Numbered from the stretch's first letter, positions 36,454 through 44,905 are shown. The stretch: DNA of 64,000 nt from Caballeronia glebae (GCF_001545035.1 NZ_FCOJ02000006.1:1-64000); one strand, 5' to 3'. Notes: generated by a model not told the origin, from the letters alone. Made by a program: numbers and translations.

Positions 36454-36528
36454 TCAATGAAAGATCAGGTAAAGAATCACCAGCACGATCACGGGCACGC
36501 CGAGCAGCCATCCGAGTAGGTAAGGCAT
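36454..36528 (-). CDS. 24-residue single-helix membrane peptide
   Basis: A tiny frame encoding MPYLLGWLLGVPVIVLVILY plus LIFH: practically one transmembrane helix. It is supported by a perfect Shine-Dalgarno AAGGAGGA about 7 bases before the ATG and by its own terminator just downstream. Similar very short hydrophobic proteins occur in many proteobacteria, without known function. The frame stays open upstream to 36636, but the Shine-Dalgarno site points to this start. Confidence 0.7.
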   Translation of the reverse strand: MPYLLGWLLGVPVIVLVILYLIFH

Positions 36529-36672
36529 GTTGTCCTCCTTCGCATGTTGTTGTTGACGATTCAAGTATCGCGAGGAAGAGCGGGGCGCGTTAGCCGTGCG
36601 TGTCCGAAATGCGTGTAGGCGATGTCCTATCATCACTTTCTTACGGCTTACAGATTCGTAATGTGATCAGAC

Positions 36673-37416
36673 TTACGCGACCCGGTTTCGCTTCGCCGGG
36701 ACGTCGCGATACAGCGTGCGTACGTAATCGAGATGCGCGCCCGCGCACTCGCGCGCACGCGCCGGATCGCGCGCGACGATCGCATCGAAGATCGCGCGAT
36801 GCTGCGTCATTAGATTCGCTTCGACATCGTCGTCGTAATCGACGAGACGGTGCGAGGTGAGCATCGATTCCCGCACCAGTTCGTTGAGCCCGTGCATCAC
36901 GTGCGTGAGGGCGACGTTGTGCGTCGCGTCCGCGATGGCGAGATGGAACGCCGCGTCCTTTTCCGCGATGCGCGTGCTTTTGTCGGCGACGGCGGTTTGC
37001 AGCGCGTCGAACGCGGCGGCGATGCGCGCCAGATCGGTCTCGGTGGCCCGTTCGGCGGCGTAGGCGGTCGAGAGCGTTTCGAGGCCGTGACGCAGTTCGA
37101 GCACGTCGGCGCTCGCGTTCGGCTGTTGTTCGAGCAGCGCGGCGAGCGGATGCGACACGAGCGGCGCCGTCACATCCGATACGACGAAACCGCCGCGCCC
37201 GACCGCGCGAATGAAGCCGTCCGATTCCAGCCGGATCAGCGCCTCGCGCAGCGACGGGCGCGACACGTTCAACTGCTCGGCCAGATCGCGCTCGGCGGGC
37301 AGGCGCTGACCGGGCAGCAGCGCGCCGTTCGAAATCAATTCCCGAATCTGCCCCGACACGACATCGGAAAGACGCACGCGGGCGTAGGAATGGGCATGGA
37401 CGGGCTGAAATGTCAT
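36673..37416 (-). CDS. FCD/GntR-family repressor (LldR/PdhR type), probable lut regulator
   Basis: A 247-residue regulator: GntR winged helix in residues about 10-75 (RLPAERDLAEQLNVSRPSLREALIRLE) and FCD ligand-binding domain about 95-235 (ELRHGLETLSTAYAAERATE, DAAFHLAIADATHNVAL with metal-binding His, HRAIFDAIVARDPARARE). It is divergent from lutABC across 116 bases; a palindrome TTGGT-N3-ACCAA there fits the FadR/LldR operator type. By context it likely represses lutABC until lactate is present. ATG 37416 is chosen as the frame is open upstream without support. Confidence 0.9.
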   Translation of the reverse strand: MTFQPVHAHSYARVRLSDVVSGQIRELISNGALLPGQRLPAERDLAEQLNVSRPSLREALIRLESDGFIRAVGRGGFVVSDVTAPLVSHPLAALLEQQPNASADVLELRHGLETLSTAYAAERATETDLARIAAAFDALQTAVADKSTRIAEKDAAFHLAIADATHNVALTHVMHGLNELVRESMLTSHRLVDYDDDVEANLMTQHRAIFDAIVARDPARARECAGAHLDYVRTLYRDVPAKRNRVA

Positions 37417-37459
37417 CGTTCGACGGAGGTTCAGGATAGAAACCGGGGAATGTCCGAGT

Positions 37460-37488
37460 TTGACACGAAAGAAGCGCGTCATTAAAGT
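37460..37488 (+). promoter_or_regulatory. Predicted lutABC promoter
   Basis: TTGACA (37460-37465), 17-bp spacer, TAAAGT (37483-37488). The -35 is perfect and the -10 is 4 of 6. It lies 45-70 bases before the lutA ATG, and the palindromic operator begins directly after the -10. Confidence 0.6.
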
Positions 37489-37503
37489 CTTGGTCAGACC
37501 AAG
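37489..37503 (+). promoter_or_regulatory. Palindromic operator of the lut operon
   Basis: CTTGGTCAGACCAAG is a perfect palindrome with a single central base. Its core TTGGT-N3-ACCAA matches the general FCD/GntR operator (TNGTNNNACNA). It covers the predicted transcription start of lutABC. Confidence 0.7.
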
Positions 37504-37532
37504 CTTACCAAATTCCCCACATATGGATCGTC

Positions 37533-38276
37533 ATGAAAGTTGCCCTGTTCGTTCCCTGTTTCATCGACGCGTTCTATCCGCAGATCGGCATCGCCACGCT
37601 CGAATTGCTCGAACGGCTGGGCGTGGAGGTCGACTATCCGCAGGATCAGACGTGCTGCGGCCAGCCGATGGCCAACAGCGGCGCGCACAAGGACGCCGCC
37701 GGCGCCGAGCGCGTGTTCGCCCGCAATTTTGCCGACTACGACTACGTCGTCGGACCATCGGCGAGTTGCGTGCATCACGTGCGCGAGCACTTGACGGCGA
37801 TCGAGCAGACGAGCGCCGTGCAGAAGGTGCGTCGCAATACCTACGAACTCGTCGAATTTCTGCACGACGTGCTGAAGGTGCGCGAGTTTCCGTGGGCCGA
37901 ATTTCCGCACAAGGTCGGGCTGCACAATAGTTGCAGCGCCGTGCGGCATCTGCGCGAGACGTCGAATTCGGAAGTGGCGGGCACGCCGTACTCGAAGCCG
38001 CGCGCGCTGCTCGAAGGCGTGAAGGGCATCGAGTTCGTCGCGCCCGCGCGTCCCGACGAATGCTGCGGCTTCGGCGGCACGTTCTCGGTGACGGAAGAGG
38101 CCGTCTCCGTGCGCATGGGGCAGGACAAGGTGCGCGATCATGTCGGCGCGGGCGCGGAGTACATCGTGTCGGGCGACATGTCGTGTCTCATGCATCAGCA
38201 AGGTTGCGCCGAACGCATGAAACTCGACGCGCGCTTCATTCATATCGCACAGGTTCTGAACGGAGCGAGCGCATGA
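37533..38276 (+). CDS. lutA: L-lactate utilization protein LutA (Fe-S oxidoreductase)
   Basis: A 247-residue protein with two CCG domains: CCGQP (residues 41-45) and CCGFGG (177-182), each typical of heterodisulfide-reductase-type electron carriers that bind an iron-sulfur cluster. LutABC together oxidise L-lactate to pyruvate. Its stop overlaps the lutB start (ATGA). The regulator gene and palindromic operator lie directly upstream. No lactate permease is adjacent, so uptake must be encoded elsewhere. Confidence 0.95.
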   Translation: MKVALFVPCFIDAFYPQIGIATLELLERLGVEVDYPQDQTCCGQPMANSGAHKDAAGAERVFARNFADYDYVVGPSASCVHHVREHLTAIEQTSAVQKVRRNTYELVEFLHDVLKVREFPWAEFPHKVGLHNSCSAVRHLRETSNSEVAGTPYSKPRALLEGVKGIEFVAPARPDECCGFGGTFSVTEEAVSVRMGQDKVRDHVGAGAEYIVSGDMSCLMHQQGCAERMKLDARFIHIAQVLNGASA

Positions 38277-39664
38277 GCAAGACCATACGGGTCGATCACG
38301 CGAAGGCGGCGGGCGCGTTCCTGCAGAAGGCCGATCACGTCGCATTCCACGACAAACGTCTGTGGGACTTGCGCAGCAAGCGCGACGCGCAGGCGCACGG
38401 CATCCCCGAATGGGAGGCGATGCGCGATCTCGCGTCGGGGATCAAGGAACACACGCTGTCCAATCTCGCCGATTACATCGCGCAGTTCGTCGATCGGGCC
38501 GAGAAAAACGGCGTCGTCGTGCATTTCGCGGCGAACGCGCAGGAGCACAACGAACTCGTCTACACGTTGATGAGCGAGCGCGGCATGACATCGCTCGTGA
38601 AGAGCAAGTCGATGCTCACCGACGAGTGCTACATGCGCGACTATCTCGAACCGCGCGGCATCACGGTGATGGAAACCGATCTCGGCGAGCGCATCCAGCA
38701 GCTCGATCATCAGGACCCGAGCCATATGGTCGTGCCCGCGGTGCATAAGCTGCGCGCGGACGTGGCCGAGTTGTTCGGCAAGACCATCGGCACCGATCCG
38801 AACAACAGCGACATCCACTATCTCGCCGAAAGCCAGCGCATGAACACGCGGCCGTATTTCGTGCGCGAGAAGACGGCGGGAATGACCGGCTGCAACTTCG
38901 CGGTTGCGGAGACGGGCACGGTCGTCGTGTGTACGAACGAAGGCAACGCCGATTTGTCGGCGAACGTGCCGCCGCTGCATATCGCGTCAATCGGCATCGA
39001 GAAGATCATTCCGACGATCGCCGATCTCGGCGTGTTCGTGCGCATGCTGTCGAGGAGCGCGCTCGGCTCGCCGATCACGCAGTACACGTCGCACTTTCGC
39101 GCGCCGCGTCCGGGCACGGAGATGCACTTCATCCTCGTCGATAACGGCCGCTCCGAACGGCTCGCGATGGACGACTTCTGGTACTCGCTCAAGTGCATCC
39201 GTTGCGGCGCATGCATGAATACGTGTCCGGTGTATCGGAGAAGCGGCGGGCTGTCGTATGGCGGGACCTATTCGGGGCCGATCGGCGCGATCATCAATCC
39301 GACGCACGATCTGAAACGCTATAGCGCGCTGCCGTTCGCCTCGACGATGAACGGCAGTTGCACGAACGTGTGCCCTGTGAAGGTGAACATCCACGAGCAG
39401 ATCTACAAGTGGCGCGAAGTGATCGCCGAGAAGCACGAAGTGCCGTTCGTGAAGCAGGAAGTCCTGAAGATGGCCGGACGCCTGCTCGCGAGTCCGACGC
39501 TGTATCGCGCGACGGTCGCATCGCTGGGCGGCGCGCTGAAGCGTCTGCCCAACTTCATGCTCTACAACCCGCTCAACATCTGGGGGCGCGGGCGCGATCT
39601 GCCCGAAGCGCCCGCCGAGACTTTTCACGAGTGGTACAGGAAAAACCGGAAGCTCGATAAATGA
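38273..39664 (+). CDS. lutB: L-lactate utilization protein LutB (Fe-S protein)
   Basis: A 463-residue iron-sulfur protein of the LutB/YkgF family. An N-terminal LUD domain (about residues 60-300, with VAETGTVVVCTNEGNADLSA and DFWYSLKCIRCG following) is joined to ferredoxin-like clusters: C308-x2-C311-x2-C314-x3-C318 and C363-x3-C367 further on. It is the central subunit of the LutABC lactate oxidation complex. ATG at 38273 overlaps the lutA stop by 4 bases; a longer open frame upstream is a shadow of lutA. It overlaps lutC by 4 bases. Confidence 0.95.
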   Translation: MSKTIRVDHAKAAGAFLQKADHVAFHDKRLWDLRSKRDAQAHGIPEWEAMRDLASGIKEHTLSNLADYIAQFVDRAEKNGVVVHFAANAQEHNELVYTLMSERGMTSLVKSKSMLTDECYMRDYLEPRGITVMETDLGERIQQLDHQDPSHMVVPAVHKLRADVAELFGKTIGTDPNNSDIHYLAESQRMNTRPYFVREKTAGMTGCNFAVAETGTVVVCTNEGNADLSANVPPLHIASIGIEKIIPTIADLGVFVRMLSRSALGSPITQYTSHFRAPRPGTEMHFILVDNGRSERLAMDDFWYSLKCIRCGACMNTCPVYRRSGGLSYGGTYSGPIGAIINPTHDLKRYSALPFASTMNGSCTNVCPVKVNIHEQIYKWREVIAEKHEVPFVKQEVLKMAGRLLASPTLYRATVASLGGALKRLPNFMLYNPLNIWGRGRDLPEAPAETFHEWYRKNRKLDK

Positions 39665-40242
39665 CGACTCGCGAAGCTTTTCTGTCGAAGATCCGCGCGG
39701 CGCAGCCCGCATCGCGCGCCCGCCCCGACGTGCCCGTGTTCCCGGCGCCCGCTGGCGATCTGAAGGCGCGCTTCACGGCCGCGCTGGCTGCAATGGGCGG
39801 CACGTGCGTCGAAGCGGCGAGCCTGAGCGACGTGAACGCGCTGATCGCATCGCGCTTTGCGGATGCGAAGGTGACCGCATCGGCGGTGCCGGGCGTCGAT
39901 GGCACGCGGCCGCTTTCACCCGACACCGTTCCGGCATCGCTTCAGGACGTCGACGTGGGCATCGTGAGAGGGCGCTTCGGCGTGGCCGAAACCGGCTCGG
40001 TGTGGTTCAGCGAGCAAGAATACGTCGTGAACGCGATCGGCTATCTGTCGCAGCATCTCGTCGTGCTGCTCGATCCCGCGCTGCTCGTCGAGGGCTTGCA
40101 GCAGGTGTATCGACGCGACGATTTCGCATCGGCGCGCTATGCGGTACTCGTGACGGGACCGTCGGCCACGGCGGATATCGAAGGCGTGCTAATTCGCGGC
40201 GCACAGGGCGTGCGCTCGCTGACCGTGGTCTGGCTTGCGTGA
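39661..40242 (+). CDS. lutC: L-lactate utilization protein LutC (LUD domain)
   Basis: A 193-residue LutC/YkgG-family protein with a single LUD domain (VDVGIVRGRFGVAETGSVWF, about residues 97-116, and VLVTGPSATADIEGVLIRGA near the C-terminus). Third member of the LutABC system, translationally coupled to lutB. An intrinsic terminator follows, 57 bases after the stop. A second gene of the same family lies 2.5 kb downstream. Confidence 0.94.
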   Translation: MTTREAFLSKIRAAQPASRARPDVPVFPAPAGDLKARFTAALAAMGGTCVEAASLSDVNALIASRFADAKVTASAVPGVDGTRPLSPDTVPASLQDVDVGIVRGRFGVAETGSVWFSEQEYVVNAIGYLSQHLVVLLDPALLVEGLQQVYRRDDFASARYAVLVTGPSATADIEGVLIRGAQGVRSLTVVWLA

Positions 40243-40298
40243 GGCGTCGTTGGTTTCAGAAAACCGCGACAACGCGTGAGCAGCGCGAGCGCAAAAAC

Positions 40299-40328
40299 AA
40301 AAAGCCCAGTCAAGCGACTGGGCTTTTT
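40299..40328. terminator. Bidirectional terminator between lutC and the tRNA-Asn cluster
   Basis: Thirteen-bp stem AAAAAGCCCAGTC / GACTGGGCTTTTT with loop AAGC. The A-rich and T-rich arms allow function on both strands, ending lutABC from the left and the tRNA transcript from the right. Confidence 0.9.
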
Positions 40329-40340
40329 GATTGAAGCTTT

Positions 40341-40416
40341 TGGCTCCCCGACCTGGGCTCGAACCAGGGACCTACGGATTAACAGTCCGGCGCTCTACCA
40401 ACTGAGCTATCGGGGA
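40341..40416 (-). tRNA. tRNA-Asn(GTT), copy 1
   Basis: A 76-nt cloverleaf on the minus strand: acceptor TCCCCGA / TCGGGGA, discriminator G and encoded CCA, D-loop AGCTCAGTTGGTAGAGC, anticodon loop ACTGTTAATC with GTT, T-arm GTTCGAGC. Reads AAC and AAU. This is the copy furthest from the promoter. Confidence 0.97.
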
Positions 40417-40442
40417 ACAACTGAAACACGTGCGACTAAGTT

Positions 40443-40468
40443 AAAAAACCCAGCCGATTGACTGAGTT
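40443..40468 (-). terminator. Hairpin with T-run in the tRNA-Asn spacer (first)
   Basis: On the minus strand: AACTCAGTC / GGCTGGGTT (nine pairs with two G-U) with loop AATC, followed by TTTTTT. It sits between tRNA copies 2 and 1 and has the form of an intrinsic terminator, perhaps leaky; it may instead shape processing. Confidence 0.5.
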
Positions 40469-40495
40469 CTTTTGAAATCTATTTGCTGGAGTTTT

Positions 40496-40571
40496 TGGCT
40501 CCCCGACCTGGGCTCGAACCAGGGACCTACGGATTAACAGTCCGGCGCTCTACCAACTGAGCTATCGGGGA
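40496..40571 (-). tRNA. tRNA-Asn(GTT), copy 2
   Basis: Identical in sequence to copy 1, 155 bp further along, with encoded CCA. The spacer to copy 1 (79 bp) is the same as that to copy 3. Confidence 0.97.
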
Positions 40572-40597
40572 ACAACTGAAACACGTGCGACTAAGTT

Positions 40598-40623
40598 AAA
40601 AAACCCAGCCGATTGACTGAGTT
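40598..40623 (-). terminator. Hairpin with T-run in the tRNA-Asn spacer (second)
   Basis: The same hairpin as at 40443-40468, in the duplicated spacer between copies 3 and 2. Confidence 0.5.
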
Positions 40624-40650
40624 CTTTTGAAATCTATTTGCTGGAGTTTT

Positions 40651-40726
40651 TGGCTCCCCGACCTGGGCTCGAACCAGGGACCTACGGATTAACAGTCCGG
40701 CGCTCTACCAACTGAGCTATCGGGGA
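40651..40726 (-). tRNA. tRNA-Asn(GTT), copy 3 (promoter-proximal)
   Basis: Identical to copies 1 and 2. It is the first to be transcribed; its 5' end is about 23 bases from a consensus -10 element. Confidence 0.97.
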
Positions 40727-40748
40727 ACATCTACAGCAGAGAAGCGGA

Positions 40749-40777
40749 ATTATAGGGGGCTGTTTTTAGCGTGTCAA
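40749..40777 (-). promoter_or_regulatory. Consensus promoter of the tRNA-Asn cluster
   Basis: On the minus strand TTGACA (40772-40777), 17-bp spacer, TATAAT (40749-40754): all twelve consensus positions match. The first tRNA begins about 23 bases downstream. Such strength is usual for stable RNA genes. Confidence 0.92.
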
Positions 40778-40844
40778 CGCTCAATCTTCATGCGACACGC
40801 ATTTTTGCAATCGAATGATGCTCGCGCGTGGGCGATGGCCCGTA

Positions 40845-41168
40845 TCAACGTTCGAGCAGATTCAGCTTTTCCTTGACGTCCTTGAACTCGTCCGCCTCGG
40901 GAAGCGACCCCTTGGTTTTCGTGATGCTCGGCCAGCCACGCGCGAGATCGGCGTTCAGTTCGGTGAAGTGTTGCTGGTCTCCGGGCACGTCTTCTTCAGC
41001 GTAGATTGCGTTCACCGGGCACTCGGCCACGCAGACGGCGCAGTCGATGCACTCGTCGGGATCGATCGCGAGAAAGTTGGGACCTTCGCGGAAGCAATCC
41101 ACCGGGCACACGTCCACGCAATCGGTGTACTTGCACTTGATGCAGCTTTCGGTCACAACGTGAGTCAT
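40845..41168 (-). CDS. fdxA: Seven-iron ferredoxin
   Basis: A 107-residue ferredoxin of the Azotobacter FdI type, with one [3Fe-4S] and one [4Fe-4S] cluster. Cys9, Cys17 and Cys50 are placed to bind the 3Fe cluster, and Cys21, Cys40, Cys43 and Cys46 the 4Fe cluster; extra Cys12 and Cys25 also correspond to FdI. The C-terminal extension (about residues 60-107) is typical. It is divergent from pncB and is not part of an operon. Confidence 0.96.
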   Translation of the reverse strand: MTHVVTESCIKCKYTDCVDVCPVDCFREGPNFLAIDPDECIDCAVCVAECPVNAIYAEEDVPGDQQHFTELNADLARGWPSITKTKGSLPEADEFKDVKEKLNLLER

Positions 41169-41459
41169 TCAGGCTCCTGCATGCGGAATTCGTGGGGGCG
41201 GCGCCTTGGGCGGCTACATAGGCCGGGAGGTGCGCGTGCCGAAACGCATATTGTAGCGTAACGGTAAAAGCGGGCACGAGCCGCACGACGCGCCCTTTAT
41301 ATCGATTCGTGATGTATGTATGCGCGGCTTCGTAAAAGGGTGGCGCATGGGTCATGTCCTCGCGCGCATTCGGGTAACATGGCCCCAAAGGCACAAGGCC
41401 TCGCGCTGGCGAGAAGGCTCGGCGCGCAGTCACTTCGCGTGGATGTTCCAGTCAGAACC

Positions 41460-42650
41460 ATGATCATCAATTCGCTGCTCGATACCGACCTCTACAAGTT
41501 CACGATGATGCAGGTCGTGCTGCATCACTTCCCGGCGGCGCATGTCGAATATCGCTTCCGCTGCCGCACGCCCAGCGTGGATCTCGTGCCGTATATCGAC
41601 GAGATTCGCGACGAGGTGCGTCAACTCTGCAATCTACGCTTCAAGGAAGAGGAGCTGGATTATCTGCGGCGCATGCGCTTCATCAAGAGCGACTTCATCG
41701 ATTTCCTCGCGCTCTTCCATCTGAACGAAAAGTCCATTCGTATTGCGCCGTCGCCGAAGAAGAACGGCGAGATCGACATCGAGATCGAGGGGCCGTGGCT
41801 GCACACGATTCTCTTCGAGATTCCGGTGCTCGCGATCGTCAACGAAGTCTATTTCCGCAACACGCAGCGCAAGCCCGAATTCGAAACCGGCCGCGAGCGC
41901 CTGCGCGAAAAGATCAAGCTGCTCGCCACGCCGCCCGAATATTCCGACTGCAAGATCGCCGATTACGGCACGCGCCGCCGCTTTTCGGGACAGTGGCACG
42001 AGGAAGTCGTCCTGACGCTGAAGGACAGGCTCGGCGCGCAGTTCGCCGGCACGAGCAACTGCTTTTATGCGATGAAGCACGGCTTGCGGCCGCTTGGCAC
42101 GATGGCGCACGAGTACTTGCAGGCGTGTCAGGCACTCGGTCCGCGCCTGCGCGACTCGCAGATCTTCGGCTTCGAGATGTGGGCGAAGGAATATCGCGGC
42201 GACCTCGGGATCGCGCTGTCGGACGTCTACGGCATGAAGGCGTTCCTGCGCGACTTCGACATGTACTTCTGCAAGCTGTTCGACGGCGCGCGCCACGATT
42301 CCGGCGATCCCTTCGACTGGGGCGAGCGCCTCATCCGGCATTACGAGGAAAACCGCTGCGATCCGCGCACGAAGGTTCTCGTGTTCTCCGACGCGCTCGA
42401 TATTCCCAAGGTGCTGCAACTGTACGAGCGTTTCCGCGGGCGTTGTCAGCTCGCTTTCGGCGTCGGCACGAATCTCACCAACGATCTCGGTTATCAGCCG
42501 CTGCAGATCGTCGTGAAGATGGTTCGCTGCAATGGTCAGCCGGTCGCGAAACTCTCGGATTCCCCCGGCAAGAACATGTGCGACGACAAGGCGTATCTCG
42601 CCTATCTGCGTCAGGTGTTCGGCATCGAGCAGCGGGTGGGCGAGGACTGA
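41460..42650 (+). CDS. pncB: Nicotinate phosphoribosyltransferase
   Basis: A 396-residue enzyme that joins nicotinate with PRPP to give nicotinate mononucleotide in NAD salvage. The start [20 protein letters not shown], the phosphate region [20 protein letters not shown] (about 196-215, with the catalytic His) and [16 protein letters not shown] (about 310) fit the family. ATG 41460 is chosen; the frame is open to 41316 but the family sequence begins here. No operon partner is visible. Confidence 0.96.
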   Translation: MIINSLLDTDLYKFTMMQVVLHHFPAAHVEYRFRCRTPSVDLVPYIDEIRDEVRQLCNLRFKEEELDYLRRMRFIKSDFIDFLALFHLNEKSIRIAPSPKKNGEIDIEIEGPWLHTILFEIPVLAIVNEVYFRNTQRKPEFETGRERLREKIKLLATPPEYSDCKIADYGTRRRFSGQWHEEVVLTLKDRLGAQFAGTSNCFYAMKHGLRPLGTMAHEYLQACQALGPRLRDSQIFGFEMWAKEYRGDLGIALSDVYGMKAFLRDFDMYFCKLFDGARHDSGDPFDWGERLIRHYEENRCDPRTKVLVFSDALDIPKVLQLYERFRGRCQLAFGVGTNLTNDLGYQPLQIVVKMVRCNGQPVAKLSDSPGKNMCDDKAYLAYLRQVFGIEQRVGED

Positions 42651-42794
42651 GCGCCACGCATTCGTGCATTCGTGCATTCGGCCTATGCCGTTCGGCCGAG
42701 GTTCGTGCGTGTATGCCGCTCGCTATAATTCGGACGCGTCGTCGATCAATCCGGCGCGCACGAATCTCAAGCACGCCAACACGAGGACGGCACC

Positions 42795-43472
42795 ATGGAT
42801 ACATCGGCCGCGCGCCGCAATATTCTCGCGCGCATTCGCAGCGCGCAGGGCCGTCGCGGCGCCGCAACGGATGCCGAGCGCGCTACGGCGCAAGAGTACG
42901 TGGAGCGTCATCCGGAAGGTCCGCGTCCGCCGTTGCCTCACACGCGTGCCGAACTGATCGCGCGCTTCACACTCGAAGCGGAGCGTCTTTCCACGACGGT
43001 TGCCGAAGTCGAGTCGCTCGACAATGCACCCGCCGAAGCCGCTCGCTATCTTCAGTCGCTGAATCTTTCCCTTTCCGGCGATGTCGTCGCGTGGCCGGCG
43101 CTCGCGCATTTGCGCTGGGCCGACGCGGGCATCCAGGCATCGTTTCGCAAGCCCGCCGACGCCGATCTCGTCGGCATCACCGGGTGCTTTTGCGCGACGG
43201 CGGAAACCGGTTCGCTCGTGTTGCTCTCGGGCGCCGAGACGCCCGCATCCGGCGCGCTTTTGCCCCAGACGCATATCGCGATCGTGCCGGCATCGCGCAT
43301 CGTCGCCGCGCATGAAGATGCGTTCGCGTTGATGCGCGCCGAGCGGGGCGAGTTGCCGCGCGCGGTGAACTTCGTGTCGGGACCGTCGCGCACCGGCGAT
43401 ATCGAACAGACCATCGTGCTCGGCGCGCATGGGCCGTATCGCGTGCATGTGATCATCGTGCGCGGAGCGTGA
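42795..43472 (+). CDS. LUD-domain protein (LutC-like paralogue)
   Basis: A 225-residue protein of the LutC/YkgG type (LUD domain): GITGCFCATAETGSLVLLSG (about residues 126-145), ALLPQTHIAIVPASRIV and NFVSGPSRTGDIEQTIVLGA near the end. It shares the family motifs of lutC (TA/VAETGS and GPS-T-DIE) but is longer and stands without lutA or lutB. A TATAAT at 42724-42729 may be its -10 element. Role unknown; a link to lactate or a different hydroxyacid is possible. The antiporter gene follows almost at once. Confidence 0.88.
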   Translation: MDTSAARRNILARIRSAQGRRGAATDAERATAQEYVERHPEGPRPPLPHTRAELIARFTLEAERLSTTVAEVESLDNAPAEAARYLQSLNLSLSGDVVAWPALAHLRWADAGIQASFRKPADADLVGITGCFCATAETGSLVLLSGAETPASGALLPQTHIAIVPASRIVAAHEDAFALMRAERGELPRAVNFVSGPSRTGDIEQTIVLGAHGPYRVHVIIVRGA

Positions 43473-43477
43473 GTCAC

Positions 43478-44896
43478 ATGCGGCGTCTGGTTTTTTGCGC
43501 GATGGGCGCAACGCTCGCGCTGATCGCCGCGCCCGCCGCCGCCACCGCTGCCACGCACGACGGCGCGACGCTCGCGGCGACGTGGAGCATACCGTTCATC
43601 GGCATGCTGCTTTCCATCGCGGTGTTTCCGCTCGTCGCGCCGAAGCTTTGGCATCACCATTTCGGCAAGATCGCGGCGGCGTGGGCAATCGCGTTTCTCG
43701 CGCCGTTCGCGCTCGCGTTCGGATTCGGCACGGCGGCCAGCGTGCTCGTCCATGCGATGCTCGAAGAATACGTGCCGTTCATCGTGCTGCTGGCGTCGCT
43801 TTATACGGTCGCGGGCGGTATTTGCGTGCGCGGCAATCTGCACGGCTCGGCGCGTCTCAATACCGGATTGCTCGCGCTCGGTACCGCGCTCGCGAGCGTC
43901 ATGGGTACGACGGGCGCTGCCATGCTGCTGATCCGCCCGCTCTTGCGCGCGAACGACAACCGCAAGCATGTCGTGCATGTCGTCGTGTTCTTCATCTTTC
44001 TCGTGGCGAATGCGGGTGGTTCGCTCACGCCGCTCGGCGATCCGCCGCTCTTCCTCGGCTTTCTGAACGGCGTCGGCTTCTTCTGGACGACGGTGCATCT
44101 CGCGCTTCCCATGCTTTTCGTCTGCGCCGTGCTTCTCGCCGTGTTCTACGCGCTGGACAGTTTCTACTGGCGCAGACACGACGCGCGATCCGCCTTTCTC
44201 GATCCGACGCCCGATACGCCCCCGCTCGGCATCGACGGCAAGATAAATTTCGCGCTGCTCGCGGTGATCGTCGTGCTCGTGTTGATGAGCGGCGTCTGGA
44301 AACCCGGCATCGTGTTCGACGTGTTCGGCACGCATGTCCAATTGCAGAATCTCGCGCGCGACGTGCTGCTCGTCGTCGTGCTGCTCGCGTCGCTCGTGCT
44401 CACGCCGAAAAGCGCGCGCGCGGGCAATGCGTTCGACTGGGCGCCCATCGAGGAAGTCGCGAAGCTGTTCGCCGCAATCTTCGTCACCATCGCGCCCGTC
44501 ATCATGATCCTGCGCGCGGGTGAATCGGGCGCGTTCGCGGGCATCGTGCACGCGGTGTCGGATGCGCACGGCAAGCCCGTCGACATCGCCTATTTCTGGG
44601 CGACCGGTCTTCTGTCGTCGTTTCTCGACAATGCGCCGACCTATCTCGTCTTCTTCAATCTCGCGGGCGGCGATGCCCGCACGCTCATGACCACCGACGC
44701 CACGACGCTCGCCGCCATCTCCGCGGGCGCGGTCTTCATGGGCGCGAACACGTATATCGGCAATGCGCCGAATTTCATGGTGAAGGCGATCGCCGAATCG
44801 CGCGGCGTGCGCATGCCGGGTTTCTTCGGCTTCATTGCGTGGTCCGGCGCGATTCTCTTGCCGCTTTTTGCTGTTTTCGGCTGGCTATTTTTCTAG
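43478..44896 (+). CDS. NhaD/ArsB-superfamily ion transporter (sodium:proton antiporter family)
   Basis: A 472-residue protein: a signal-like hydrophobic N-terminus (residues 1-25) then about ten to twelve helices. The signature GTTGAAMLLIRPLLRANDNR (about 143-162) and ANAGGSLTPLGDPPLFLGFL (about 178-197), and later SFLDNAPTYLVFFNLAGG and GANTYIGNAPNFMVKAI, are typical of NhaD-type Na+/H+ antiporters. ATG 43478 is preferred since GGAG lies 10 bases upstream; a GTG at 43469 is an alternative. It follows the LUD gene by 5 bases and precedes the dehydrogenase by 9, so the three probably form an operon with rmuC. Confidence 0.85.
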   Translation: MRRLVFCAMGATLALIAAPAAATAATHDGATLAATWSIPFIGMLLSIAVFPLVAPKLWHHHFGKIAAAWAIAFLAPFALAFGFGTAASVLVHAMLEEYVPFIVLLASLYTVAGGICVRGNLHGSARLNTGLLALGTALASVMGTTGAAMLLIRPLLRANDNRKHVVHVVVFFIFLVANAGGSLTPLGDPPLFLGFLNGVGFFWTTVHLALPMLFVCAVLLAVFYALDSFYWRRHDARSAFLDPTPDTPPLGIDGKINFALLAVIVVLVLMSGVWKPGIVFDVFGTHVQLQNLARDVLLVVVLLASLVLTPKSARAGNAFDWAPIEEVAKLFAAIFVTIAPVIMILRAGESGAFAGIVHAVSDAHGKPVDIAYFWATGLLSSFLDNAPTYLVFFNLAGGDARTLMTTDATTLAAISAGAVFMGANTYIGNAPNFMVKAIAESRGVRMPGFFGFIAWSGAILLPLFAVFGWLFF

Positions 44897-44905
44897 GAGC
44901 AATCG

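Larger units (their letters stand above)
40341..40726 (-). repeat. Tandem 155-bp repeat carrying tRNA-Asn
   Basis: Units start at 40341, 40496 and 40651: 76-bp tRNA plus 79-bp spacer, with the last unit lacking the spacer. By eye the two spacers are identical, and so are the three tRNAs, which points to recent duplication or continued homogenisation. Confidence 0.92.

Noticed and set aside
37931..38272. Upstream extension of lutB into lutA (114 codons)
   Set aside because: The extension is the off-frame shadow of lutA; the ATGA overlap at 38273 and the family N-terminus fix the start.
40341..40726. tRNA-Asn cluster as an integration site for a mobile element
   Set aside because: No integrase, no displaced tRNA fragment and no shift in composition on either side; the repeats are whole tandem units.
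42660..42690. Repeated CATTCGTG motif after pncB
   Set aside because: Only two to three short copies, too small to be a meaningful repeat or binding array.
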